From Cristatella mucedo (Eukaryota; Bryozoa; Phylactolaemata; Cristatellidae), in contig WPIO01000002.1 of the NCBI GenBank assembly GCA_009760855.2, positions 4,310,001-4,374,000 on the forward strand: a stretch of 64,000 bases of DNA, read 5' to 3'. Positions 1-10,745 of this stretch are shown in pieces; the stretch's first letter is position 1; every line of letters starts with the position of its first letter. The notes below the pieces were generated by a model. That model was not told the origin of the DNA. It saw only the letters and a list, made by a program, of their open reading frames with translations, and searched no databases. A program made the position numbers and the translations under genes.

Positions 1-991
1 ACAAGTACCCATTAGACGATGCGATGCAATGGGTGCATTTTAGCTTCTTTTTTAATGACGCCAAGTCGGGGCATCAGTGAGAAGCATATCTGAGTCAGGA
101 GGGCAGTCGAGTTAGTGAGTAGAGTAGCACGATCTCAGAATCAGCGACACATATACCATAGCGGATTACAGCAAACATGTATTCTCGTGAGACTCTCAGC
201 GCAGCTAAATGGTCTCCTCTTTACTGCGTGCATAGCAGCCGCAGCCCGGCGGCTGAAAGAAATTTAACCTTATTGTTTCAGGTGTCGCGCAGGCGAAGAA
301 AAGAAGGAATATTTGTGAACTTGTGCCTTGGCGATCCGTCAGGAATAATACCAATGTGAAGTATCCAATGACCTCTCCGCCATAGTAGCCATACTTCAAC
401 GCACTCTGCACCGTATTGACACTGGTGTATTCTTCACTGATGTACACAGAGTTAGTCGTACGAAATACGGGCTTTTGTGCAACAGTTGCAAAGCAGTCCG
501 GCTTTAACGCTCCTGGATGACCTAGATAAGAATAGGCGCCAGTCACTATGTTACAGGTGATTCCTATGGCCTCAAATAGGCCGGCCTCTTTGTTAGAGAT
601 GCAGAGCCCGGCTGTCCGCCTGAAGATGTTTGGAAAAAACAGCGGTTTACTCGTTCTCTCTTATCTGTCATTTTTACGCGTGCATCAAACTAGTTAAACT
701 CCTAGAGCCTATAAGTCAGAGGCAAGTGCGGCTTCCTCGTCTCAGCAGCATCTGTGAAATTGGAACCTGTATGTACGTACGGTACGTTCCCAGCTGTCTG
801 ACTTGCAGCTCTCTCCTTACGATGACTGATCCCTTTCCACTGGGACTGGAAGCTCAGGACGCTGTCGTACTGCGACGACCGACGAAGGGATGCGTGGACA
901 GTCTGTAGCCATACACGAATAATATAAATTAAAATATGATTATAAAAACTCTGTCTCATATTGTGCTAGAACCACGTCTAATATTGCTTAC
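1..991. other. No recognisable gene
   Basis: Only short open frames on both strands, none with a recognisable domain or splice context. No repeat family from the rest of the window was recognised here. Confidence 0.5.
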
Positions 992-1157
992 GCCGTGATG
1001 GCACACTAGGTAAAGTGGTTGCTTCTTACGACCTCGGTCTGAGGTCGTGGGTTCGAATCCTAAGGTGGGCGATCCTTTATTGTCGCTGCAAAGCGGTGGT
1101 CATAGCCATAAAGGCTCTTCTGTCGCTACACAAAGGAGGCTGTTAAATCAGCTAGAC
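992..1157 (+). mobile_element. tRNA-derived SINE, family 1
   Basis: The copy begins with a tRNA-like head (GCCGTGATGGCACACTAGG, then a box B of the form GGGTTCGAATCC at about 1050). A tRNA-unrelated body follows (GGGCGATCCTTTATTG, then an AAGCGGTGGT-type stretch and AAAGGCTCTTCTGTCGC), and it ends GAGGCTGTTAAATCAGCTAG. The same head, body and tail recur about ten times in the window on both strands, which marks an interspersed repeat and not a single tRNA gene. The promoter boxes imply past RNA polymerase III transcription and mobilisation by a LINE. The two arms of the head do not form a convincing tRNA acceptor stem. Confidence 0.85.
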
Positions 1158-1739
1158 TTTTTTAAAACCTCCATCTAGCGGTAGCAATTGTTCACTTTAC
1201 TTTCAAGAGTTTTTTTGCAGTTTTCTCTGGTCAAATGTGGTGCCCATGACTTGTATCAATCCCTGGCAGGCATGCTTTCAAAGAGAATTTTTTCTTTTTT
1301 CTAGTTGAATTGGTCATAAAAGTAGCAAAACGCATCAGCCGGTTGCCAGCAAGCTCTTGATGCTAAGTCAATTTATCAACGGCTATTCAATAATCGCTTA
1401 CTCAATACTAACACAAACTAAAAAAGTTCGATTGTGGAACAAGTATTGGTATACTTTTAAGTATAGATCTCTCTAGTCTTACTTCCACCTAAACCTCACC
1501 GACTCGGGTGGCGGCAGGAGCTGTAGAAAATGTGCGAAACTGAAGTCCGCACCGTATCTGACTGAAAATCTGGAGAATTATGAAATGATTATTTTCTGGC
1601 CACAGAAGCAAAGTTGTTGGGTAATATCAGTAAGTTCATATTTCTTTGAGGAATTGGTGATTTGCAAATCAAACTTTGTATGCGATGATTTAAAATAAAT
1701 TAGTTTAAACATTGTATCTATTGTAATTTGTGTGAGCCC
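1158..1739. other. No recognisable gene
   Basis: AT-rich sequence without a supported coding region or recognised repeat. Confidence 0.45.
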
Positions 1740-2335
1740 TTTAGTTAAATAATCCAAGAGGTTCAATCGCAGAGGTTTGACCATGTGTCTCCTGTGCTGA
1801 AGGAGTTTTGATGGCTTCCGGTTGATCAACGGATGCAGAGTCAAGTGCCTACGCTGACCCACAAGGCCCACCACGGCTTGGCTCCTTTGTGCCTAGCTGA
1901 ACTGCTGCACCAGTTTCAGCCTCTTCGTGTCCTCAGGTCCTGTATAGACAATAAATTAGCTGTTCCATTCTTCTGCTTAAAGACCGTTGGCGACAGAAGC
2001 TTTAGCTCTGCAGGTCCTAGATTGTGGAACTCGCCTCCACAATTCTTATGCAACGACAACTACTCTCCTAGTGCCGACTATGGCTCATCCATTTCAGCGG
2101 TTCTGAGCTGCTACTTCAATGCTACTCGCTACCTGAACTGCTCTCCTGACTCTGCTATGCTTCCCACTTTCTCTTTGTTGCGTGAGACGAAGTCTGTTGG
2201 CTACCGAATGCGTATGGAAAGCCGCTTGGGCTGTGAGTGCGCCATACAAAACTCTCCTGCGTAACACCCACTTAGTCTTTACAGCTTTGTGGCGTTACAG
2301 ACAGAAATACACTGCATTTGCATTACAAACCAGTA
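1740..2335 (+). mobile_element. LINE-B (L2/CR1-like) 3' fragment
   Basis: The 1833-2264 frame encodes the C-terminal part of an L2/CR1-type reverse transcriptase polyprotein. It includes LTHKAHHGLAPLCLAELL, then KTVGDRSFSSAGPRLWNS, the block found near the C-terminus of these ORF2 proteins. The nucleotide sequence closely matches 40044-40676, including the 3' untranslated part (GTTACAGACRGARATACA). This is a 5'-truncated, dead insertion lacking endonuclease and the reverse transcriptase core. The end near 2335 is set by loss of similarity to the other copies. Confidence 0.8.
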
Positions 2336-2399
2336 ATTCCAAAATACGGAGCCCTCAGAGGCCGTCTGCCTCGATGGGTTTGAACGCCGAAAAATGACC

Positions 2400-2803
2400 T
2401 CGAGCAGGATAGAGTTCCGGTTTCGTTTCGACACCACGAAGTCAGCCTATGCTGAGCTGAGTGCGTCCCTCTCTGCTGCTCAGCCGCCCCCAGAGAGCCG
2501 TCTCTCGTCAACGCGGGTGACAGGGAGCTCAAGCGATCGACGTCGCGCCGCTCGGCGCGGAAAAAAGCGCGCGTCTGCCTGCAGGCTTGCCACTTCGCCT
2601 TGGCCTCGTCGACGACTCTTCGGGACGTCAAGGCTCCGCCGCCTCCAGGTGGCGCTCGGCTGCACGGCCGACCGCCTAGCGGTGACGTATCCGCTGACTT
2701 TCGCCGCTCACTCCAAGATGCGACGCCAAAGTGCGCGCGCGAAGGCGTCCGATGCTTCGACCGCCGAGATCATCTCCGGAGGGCTGCGCCCCTGCCGCCG
2801 CCG

Positions 2804-2869
<66 letters not shown>

Positions 2870-3740
2870 AGCAGGCCGGCTGCCACCCGAGAATGCGGTC
2901 GCGTGGCAGCATTATTTTCAGCAGTCTGCGTCGACGAAGCTCCTCGGGCCGCGCGCACTCGCATTCTCAGTGCGAGTGGGAAAGTGGGAAGTGCGAGTGG
3001 TTTTTGATTGAAGTCCTCGACGCGCAGGGTCTCGAGAGCTGAGGGTAGGGACGGCGCAGCGAAGCGAAACTTTTCGCAGGGAAACTCGCACGGTCGCTGC
3101 GAACCGAAAAAGCGAACGCGAGCGATGCGACGCGAGCGACGTAAGGAAGAAAGAAATCGATGGCGGCGCCAGCCGCTCGCAGCGCTCGGGACGCTCGGGG
3201 CACGCCTGGGCACGCCTGCTGCTCAGCTAACTAGGGCGGTCGGACTTGCAACGCAGGGCGGCTGCAGCCGACCGGCTGGCCGGATCGAGCCAGAATCCGG
3301 CGGGTCGCTCGCTGCGAATCTCCGCGAGTCGCCGCTAATCCGGAACGTTCGACCGGCCCGTCGGGAACCGGCCGACCGGCGAGCCGATTCCGGGCAGCCA
3401 GCCAAGCGTAAAGCGGTGGCGGCCACGGCCTGGCCGCGGCACCTATGACGCCTCGGCCCCGCCGTCGGTAAGGGGACGGCTTCGCTGCATGCGCTCGCGC
3501 GAAAGGTGCGAGGGCCTGCAGCTGAAAAGGCGGTCGGATGAGGAGTCGCGTCACGAATACGACCCTTCAGCCCCGCGGCGTTAGAACGGGACGACGGTAA
3601 CGGGGTCTCGGCCGAGCGCGTCAGCGGCGGCTTGCGAGGAGGCGATTCTCGGCTCGAGCGACGCCGAAGCAGCAGAGCAGCCGCCGCGAGCCGCCTACGT
3701 GTGAGGGGGCGGCTCGCGTTTCGCGCGTTTCGTAATCCCA
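2400..3740. other. GC- and CpG-rich block (possible CpG island)
   Basis: A dense CpG region with overlapping open frames on several frames of both strands, as expected from GC-rich DNA with few stop codons. No frame shows a recognisable domain; the longest (2394-3011 plus, 3223-3741 minus) are Arg/Ala/Pro-rich low-complexity translations. It could be the promoter and 5' exon region of a neighbouring gene, but no start codon with a splice donor could be justified. Confidence 0.5.
2794..2869. repeat. (CCG)n trinucleotide repeat, about 25 units
   Basis: An almost pure GCC/CCG run interrupted once near its start by GTC. The three forward and three reverse frames would read poly-Arg, poly-Pro, poly-Ala, poly-Gly and related runs, so it creates long spurious ORFs. 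It sits inside the CpG-rich block. Confidence 0.95.
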
Positions 3741-4489
3741 AATTCTAGCGAATACTAGCGCTTCACGCCAATAAAAACGGGCGTAGAAATCTTAGCGATT
3801 CCGAATCCTCTCAGGGAAATCCTTCGAGGTCACAATGCATGAAGAGTTATGAAACATTCTACTGGCCACAATAAGGAACATGGTTCCTCTTAAACATGCA
3901 AAGTAGATTGAGGATTTTATCAACTTGCATATATTAATCCTTAAGTGCACAATAAACAGCCAAAGTATGTCATTTATCATTTGTTTTGTTTTAGTCCCAG
4001 GAGTGTATCTAGAATAAGCTTATCAATGACTACAAAATCCAGTGACAGTCCGGAGATTTCGCCCGTAAACGGACCTGAAAACTTCAGACTGTTTAATAGG
4101 TTTCAAAAGAGCCAATAAGTTCAACGTTTATAATATCATTTGGATTGCACTTGCGGAGTTCCTTTAGCTCAACCTTTAAATTGGAAACACGATCTTCGAT
4201 GGTTTTGTAAGAAACTGTTCAATCTGGACAGCGGCAGGTGGCGCAGAATAGGCTCTAATGAGGACTGGTGATTCTGCTGAGAGTATGCCAATACGAATTA
4301 GTCCCAGTGAAACTTAATTGTGTTTTACCTTAGTAGGTAGGATCATGAATGCAAAGTATTTCGTGGTTTCTGAACTAAAATGTCTAGGATTCGGCTAAAT
4401 AATAATGTTTGCTTAATCGGTATGAAAACCGAATTGATGTAATAGGCAGTCAGTTGTGGCTTAGCATTCGAGCCGGTCGGGACGAAATG
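3741..4489. other. No recognised gene; one protein-like minus-strand stretch
   Basis: Mostly AT-rich sequence. The only coding-like piece is listed separately at 4098-4216. Confidence 0.4.
4098..4216 (-). other. Short coiled-coil-like open stretch
   Basis: Minus-strand translation reads YKTIEDRVSNLKVELKELRK and then CNPNDIINVELIGSF before a stop. The spacing of I, V, L, V, L, L suits a coiled coil, and the amino acid use looks like real protein, unlike the neighbouring frames. It is only about 40 codons, has no clear splice sites, and could be an old exon, a relic of a transposon first ORF, or chance. The protein is not recognised. Confidence 0.25.
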
Positions 4490-5270
4490 GCCGCTTGCTC
4501 GTCTTGGATAATTGTAAAATTCCTTTCAGCGACTCAGCTGAAGCCTTAAGTGCTGAATTTCTCGGACTGGCTGATTGATTTTCTCTCGTGTCTAATGTAC
4601 ACTAAACCAATGTCAACAAAAGTCAGCTCTCAATCAAACATTCTCCCGCGATTGTATTCTTTCTTCTGCTGTTACTGTCAAAATCTGCTCATCTGAAACA
4701 CGTGATCATCCGCAAATCGTGAAACCTTAAGACCGTTGACATCGATGCTGTCCCAGCGGAAATATCTTCGTCGCTCCTGCTACTTTATCCTCCTACCGAG
4801 CTGTCTATCCCCACCTGTGAAATGTTACAACACGACACCGGGGGACGGTCTGCACGAGTCTTCTCCTCTAATCGAGCACATTGTGTGCCCTAGCCGAGAC
4901 ACCTTTTAGTTTACTAAAGACGTTAAACTAGCTAGGTATACTTAGCTCTAGCTTGATAAAGCATACACAAGATCGGGACTGTCTGTGCATCGACTCAATT
5001 ACGAAAACCACTACAGATTATGCCAATCTATTTCCACGAAGGTCAAGTCCAGCTTCTGTTAAAAAAATTTGACCATCAAAAAGATGCTGACGTTAACTAA
5101 CAACCATCTCCTTAACCTCTTCCGCGTCAGCACCTTACCTAGTGATCCTTACGGCGATCAGGCTGCTCGCTTCTCTAGCTTCTTTGTCAGCAAGATTTGT
5201 GAGACCGGCGATTCCATCCCCAAGGTAACGTCCACACCGGACACATCACCGTCGGTAACACCGCTACTAG

Positions 5271-5321
<51 letters not shown>

Positions 5322-6045
5322 TCTCTCTCTCGCTCAATTCTTTGCGGCACCTCGGTGTCTATCCCACTGCTTGCTGGCCTACCGGCCTTTGCATTCAGGC
5401 GCTTACAGCTGGTGCAAAACTTTGCAGCTAGGCTTGTCTGTTGTGAGCGTCGCAGTTGTCAAATCGCACCACTTCTCGCCCACCTGCACTGGCTACCAGT
5501 CAAGTAATGCATAGACTTCAAGGTTTCGTCACTCACTTTCAGGTCCCTTCATTCTTTGGCTCCAGCCTACCTATCAGATCTACTCCTCACCAGGCTAAGC
5601 ATCATACCACCCGCTTTTCGTAATCCAAGTGTTTTACTGTACCTCGTTCAAACCTCAAATCCTTTGGAGACAATGCCTTTAGTTCGTATGCGCCCAAATC
5701 CTGGAACTCATTCCCAATCTGCATCGTGGCATCTCCTGACCTGTCTACATTTAAAAAGAAACGCATCTATTTATGACAGCATTTAGTGGGTCCCTGTGAT
5801 TCGTCGTTTATGCGCTTATGTGTGCATAAAGGACCAATGACACTGTTGCATGCTGCCACTAACCACACTTGCATGCTGACCCTGTGCATGTCACCCCTAA
5901 CCATGATATTCTTCTTGTTTATTGAGCATGATACCACTAACCATGCGATCGTTCTTCCTTTGCAGCAAATTTAAAGAGCCTAAAAAGAGATTTAGTTCTC
6001 TGAGGGAGCTGTATCAAATGTATTTTTATTGTTATTAGTCACATC
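4490..6045 (+). mobile_element. LINE-A (L2/CR1-like) copy with reverse transcriptase deleted
   Basis: The sequence aligns by eye with the 11765-15222 copy. The end of the endonuclease and the linker lie at about 4500-5270; 5069-5260 reads as the NHLLNLFRVSTLPSD segment that follows the endonuclease. At a (CT)n tract (5274-5331) the alignment jumps straight to the C-terminal part, starting at CCCACTGCTTGCTGGCC near 5370, so about 1.1 kb including all reverse transcriptase motifs is missing. The 3' end carries the family tail (CCTAAAAAGAGATTTAGTTC, then a TTATT-rich end at about 6040). It is a dead copy with many stops. Confidence 0.8.
5274..5331. repeat. (CT)n microsatellite
   Basis: About 58 bp of CT dinucleotides with one CCCT interruption, lying exactly at the internal deletion joint of the surrounding LINE copy. 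Confidence 0.95.
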
Positions 6046-6049
6046 ATAT

Positions 6050-7760
6050 TGAAGTTCACTTTCCAAACTAAGAAGACCACTAGCCCTGTTGACGCTACAC
6101 CTACCTTTTATTTTCTGCGATGGATAGATTTAGGGCTGCCATGCATAGCCAGCATTAAAATTATTGCCTTAGCATCAGTTCATGTCCCTCTAAGCACCTT
6201 TAAAAAGTTCGTTGTAAGGCCAATTATTAAGAAAGTACCCATTATTGAGCAAGAGCACTTGCTCCGCCTTCAGTCCGGTCTTCCTACTGTTGTCCTTATA
6301 AAAGACACCGGGACGAGTAGTGGCAGAGCAGCTAAATTCTTAATTCAAAACCTCTAATCAGTCAAGTAAGTACCGGTCAGATTTCAGTTTTATTCACTCT
6401 ACAGAGTCAGCCTTGCTTCTTGAATATAAATTTTTTTTCTCAAGAATACTGACTTATGTGAGTGCCTTTGATTTTTTTTACAAAAGTCTTGTGGCAGTGT
6501 TTGATACTATTGATCGCCAATTGCGTCTGGAGCGACTCTCATCACGCCTGAGCGTCAGTGGTACTGCACTGTATTCTTATAGGTCCTTAGTAGTGACAGA
6601 TTCCAAAGAATTGGTGCCAATGGACAGTAGTCATCCGAGGAGCCTCGGAAGTACAGCTTACCTCAGCTCTCTGTGTTTGTTCTGCTTCTTTTCCCAATTT
6701 AAGCTTTCCCTCTCACCGATGCAATCGCGAAGCACAGTCGAAGCTATCACTTCTAGGAAGATGACGCGTGGCTTCCATCCCTGCCTGCTCTGCAGCTCTT
6801 CAAACTCTCTCAACCCCCCTGCTGCATGCATGGCTGACATTCACACTTGGAGGGAAGCATATTGCTTTCATAATTAAATGATGCTAAAACCACTTGATAA
6901 TAATCAAAAACTTAGTTTTACTCAGACATGGGAAAACCTTTCCGCCAAAGTGTGCTGAACCAGAATATTCCCTGTAGTATCTGCACGAACTCTGGGTGCC
7001 CAGTTCCAAAGTGACCTTTCAGGAGCCGATCACCTCAATTCTGCAGTTGAATGTGCCTAATTTCAACTATATAAAACTTCAATTATTTGGGCCTGATCAG
7101 ACATGGAGGTTATAACCAAGTTGGTCTATGCATTTGTGACATCCCATCTTATCCTCTGAAACTCACTGTTTTCACGCCTTCTGCCCTATGAAATAAGAAG
7201 GCTATAGTTGTTGAGCAGCTCAGCAGTTGAGCTTGTCTGTTGTTAACGTCCTAGCTGCTACATTACACCATTTCTCACCGACCTGCACTGGCTCCCCATA
7301 AAGCAGCGTATCGACTTCAAGGCTTTGTCACTCTTTGTTTTTGTCTCTTTTAGTTCCTTTCATTCTCTTGGTCCAGCCTACCAATTCGGACAATATCCCA
7401 CATCGTACCGTCTCCTCTTGACTCGAAACAGCTTCGCTGTTTCCTTGACCGACCTCAAATTCTGTGTAGATCATTCCTTTAGTTCGAATGCTCCCAAAGC
7501 CTGCAACCCACTCCCGACTGCGGTTGCGACAACTGGCTGGACGAAATTTACAAAGAAGCTAAAACTGCACCAGTTCCTCACTCCGCATTTTCTGGAACCT
7601 CGGAGATTCGTCTTTTGTGTGCTCATCCGTGCTTACACTGCGCATGCTACCACTAATCATAGCGACATACTTCTCTTCCAGCATATATAAAGTCCATAAA
7701 GAGATTTAGCTCTCGGAGGATTGAAAAGGGGTCTCATAATTATTCTTATTTTTAGCCTAA
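6050..7760 (+). mobile_element. LINE-A copy, 5'-truncated and decayed
   Basis: It starts abruptly at the position equivalent to about 13443 of the 11765-15222 copy, directly after the tail of the preceding LINE-A copy. The 6049-6357 frame carries the linker before the reverse transcriptase (LSTFKKFVVRPIIKK). Remnants of the core follow (VFDTIDRQLRLERLSSRLSV at about 6500), and the C-terminal section lies at 7110-7690. The catalytic YADD region is not readable in frame. The 3' end has the AAGAGATTTAGCTCTC motif and a short TTATT tail near 7750. Confidence 0.8.
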
Positions 7761-7833
7761 ATGAATTGCTAACATTTTAGAACATTGTCAATAGCTGCTG
7801 CTTTTTAATGTTCTTGCTTAGTTAATGGTCCTT

Positions 7834-8066
7834 CATGTGTGTGTGTTTGCAATGTTTGTGTGTATGCGCTTGTATATGCGCTTGCGTGCGTGTACGTTTA
7901 TGTATTTCCGTGTACGTTTGTGTACGTGTGTGTTTGTGTATGTTATGTGTGTTAGTGTGTTTGCGAGCGTGCGTGCGTTCGTGCGAGTACGTGTGTGTGT
8001 GTGTGTGCGTGGGTGTGTGTGTGTGTGTGTGTGTGTGCGTGTGTGTGTGCGTGCGAGCGTGCCTCT
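7834..8066. repeat. Interrupted (TG)n tract
   Basis: About 230 bp of TG/CG/TA-interrupted GT repeat. It accounts for the Cys/Val-rich plus-strand and His/Thr-rich minus-strand open frames here, which are not genes. Confidence 0.95.
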
Positions 8067-8069
8067 GAG

Positions 8070-9294
8070 TGACGGGAGACATTTGAAGAAGAAAAATCAC
8101 AGCAGCTCCAGCCAAAAGTCTGTTTCTTTTCCAGTAGATGAAGATAGTGCATTGCGAATTTAACAAAACTGGTAAGCACAAAGCACAGCAGCGGGAATGT
8201 GAAACTCAAACTTTACGCAAATCTATTCCCGGATGCTAATAATTATTACACAGCTCCACACATGGCCGAGAGATGGAAGCAGAAAAAGCCCCAAACTACT
8301 TCCTCACCGTGCTGCGCCGATGTTGAGGTCGGCGAAAGCAGCAGCATTGCTGCTTTCGATTAGCGTGTTTATTTTGAAATAACTAGCTAGCGTAAACCGT
8401 TATTTTATTATGAAGGACTCACCAATTAACAAACCTAGCTTATTATAGGGCCAGCATCGCTGAAATTCAGACAAGTATCGAACAGCTCATCGGCTCGTCG
8501 CCGGAATAGCGAGCTATTTTGCTTATGATGACGGTCAACTGTAAGTACCTCCGATTTCTGGCGACAGTCTGGAATTTTTCGGTGCATTTAAATGCACAAA
8601 TAGCACGATAGTTTAATCAAGTATGGGAGAAAACACACTCCAGCCCTCATCGGGCGGATTTTGGCATGGTTGATCGTTGTGTTTAGGCCAAACCCTCCCC
8701 CCGTGTTCTCTTATGCCACCAGGCTCAGCTAACTGGTGAGATCCAGCGTCGCTCTGACTTAGAGAGCGTCGGCGATGCAGCGAGGAGCATCAAACCTACA
8801 GCTATGATGTCACGCCAACCAGCAGCTAGTTTTTCTTGTGAACTCCTTTCGGAGCTTGAAACACTAAAAATGTCATATTTTATTTCGATAAAAATATCCT
8901 TTGTGTTTAGTTAAAAGCCAATGTCGATTAGGAAGCTTAGTCCGATCATTCATTCCAAGAGCTACTAAAAACTTGGTGCTGAAGTTACATATAAAAATTG
9001 GTCCCACATTTTCAGTTTGCAAATATACTCGTAAGCGCTGTACTGCTAAATTTAAATTTGTACGATTGAGGGAAAAAGAAAATCTATAAAAAAAATCACA
9101 ATTAGGCAGGCCACAAAATCGACGTTGTGCATTCACTATAAGGACACGTTCTTCAGCTCTATTTGTTCGTACGTGTCTTATGGTCATCTTTAAATAGCTA
9201 TCGATGGCTAGCTGTTGGTGTTACTAGTTGTACTTTTGGCTGGTAGCTATTCACAAAACAGTCGTACTGCTGCACAAATAATAATTATAATTAA
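8070..9294. other. No recognisable gene
   Basis: Short frames only, including overlapping frames on both strands at 8873-9187 that have no recognised domain and no splice support. Confidence 0.4.
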
Positions 9295-9420
9295 TAATAC
9301 GCTTTTTAAAGCGCCTTCAGAGAACTTAATCTCTTTCTAGGCTCTTCACATTTGCTGCAATGGAAACACGATTGAATGGTGAGTGGTATCATGCTTGATA
9401 ATGGAGGAGAAGAGAGTGCG
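9295..9420 (-). mobile_element. LINE-A 3' end fragment
   Basis: Contains the family 3' terminus in reverse (AGAGAACTTAATCTCTTTCT, then CACATTTGCTGCAA), preceded by the TAATAATTATAATTAATAAT tail. Only the untranslated end is preserved. Confidence 0.75.
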
Positions 9421-9436
9421 AAATTAAAAAATACTG

Positions 9437-9600
9437 ATTAACCAGCCTCTTTTATATAACGATAGAAGAGCCTTTATGGCTGTCACCCTTGCTTCCACCA
9501 GCAATAAAGGATCGCCCACTGCAGGATTTGAACTCACGATCTCGGGACCGAGGTCGAGAAAAGCAAACACCTTATCTAGCGTGCCATCACGGTTATCCTC
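9437..9600 (-). mobile_element. tRNA-derived SINE, family 1
   Basis: A reverse-oriented copy: tail and body (GAAGAGCCTTTATGGCTGTC, GCAATAAAGGATCGCCCACT), then box B complement (GCAGGATTTGAACTC) and the head complement ending GTGCCATCACGG. Confidence 0.85.
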
Positions 9601-10226
9601 AATGAATCAGTACCATTTACTCTCGCAAAAAGATTAGTTCACAGTAAATAATTAAGCCCCGGAGGTCAATCTGTTTGCAATTCAATGCACAATTCATTAC
9701 ATTGCGGAGTATTGTAGATCTGACTACTCAGGACTGATGACGAAATTGCTTTTACTACCACTATATCGCTGTTTCACATTAACGAAAAATTGTGTTCTCA
9801 AAATTGTGATTGTACAGAAAATTCACAGGATCTTTTTATCTAGACGCTCATCATACAGAGCCCGTGGCTTACTTTTTGTCTCACGATATCTCCACTGCGT
9901 AGAACTCCTGGGCATGGCAGCACACTCTTAAATGGTTCCTGATAAAGTGAGAGCTCGCACGACACAAAGCAACTATGCAAGATTCCGGAAAACAGACGCC
10001 CACGTGCTTTCCAAAAAGCTTCACAAGTGCAGCTCATGTGCATGACTGTCTTTGAAAGAGAAATAAAATATTTCAGTACGAAAATTTCCTGTATTAAAGT
10101 GTTGATAATGCACTCCGTACAGGAAAATATTTTTGAAACTGTCAGGATTTGCTGGGTAATCAGGCAGTATGCAACCTTTTGTGCAAGCTTGCCTCGCTTT
10201 CGGCTTTGCCCAATTCGCACAAACAC
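9601..10226. other. No recognised gene
   Basis: AT-rich sequence with several short frames, none supported. It leads into the weak coding candidates beginning near 10227. Confidence 0.35.
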
Positions 10227-10404
10227 GCACCTTTGTTACCAACGCGTCGATGAGGCCACCAAAGAAGGGTTCTCAGTTGTCACCTTCCTCGACGAGCTTG
10301 TTCGTTTATTGAAAGGCAACCACGACTTTGTAGATTTTCTCACAGCAGCTAGTCGTTGGATGGCTCCACTGTGCAGTTACGTCAAACGTATGGATTCGTC
10401 CTAG
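10227..10404 (+). CDS. Candidate coding stretch, unknown protein
   Basis: The end of an open frame reads VDEATKEGFSVVTFLDELVR and then a FVDFLTAASRWMAPLC segment before a stop. Composition and codon use look protein-like, unlike the AT-rich upstream part of the same frame. No family is recognised. No clean acceptor was seen upstream; a donor-like GTATGG lies near 10390 but its phase does not match the acceptor at 10517. It may be an exon or a decayed gene piece. Confidence 0.25.
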
Positions 10405-10517
10405 TCAGACCTTCAAACTTAAAAGAAAGAGACAGCCACTTTACTCTGTAAAGTAAATAATGATTCAAAATTTTAAAATTCTTATTTGACAAGATGAGTT
10501 TGGATTTATTTTTCCAG

Positions 10518-10745
10518 ACCTCTAGTAGCATCGCAGTGTTACGCTTTTACGATGCCGTGCTGTCTTTTGCTGCTGCAGACGACATGGAAAGCTACCTTCT
10601 CAAATTTCCTTGTTTGCCTTACTACAGAGATGCTAATATTGGCCAAATTTTAGTATGCATTGTCATACGGGCAATTGAAAAAATAACTTGGTACTTAGGT
10701 CACCAATGGGTCAATATGTCTGCCATTATTGAGCCAGAAAGTTTG
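10518..10745 (+). CDS. Candidate internal exon, unknown protein
   Basis: A strong acceptor (TTTATTTTTCCAG) ends at 10517. It is followed in frame by SSSIAVLRFYDAVLSFAAAD and an MESYLLKFPC segment, with the frame open to GAAAGTTT|GTAAGA at about 10745, a good donor. The protein is not recognised, and its second half could be intron read-through. The neighbouring stretch at 10227-10404 may belong to the same gene. Confidence 0.3.

Noticed and set aside
992-1070. Functional tRNA gene
   Set aside because: Box A and box B are present but the acceptor and anticodon stems do not pair convincingly, and the sequence belongs to an interspersed SINE family.
2394-3213. Long open frames on both strands (up to 205 codons)
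   Set aside because: They run through the (CCG)n repeat and CpG-rich DNA, where stops are rare; translations are poly-Arg, poly-Ala, poly-Gly or poly-Pro without any domain.
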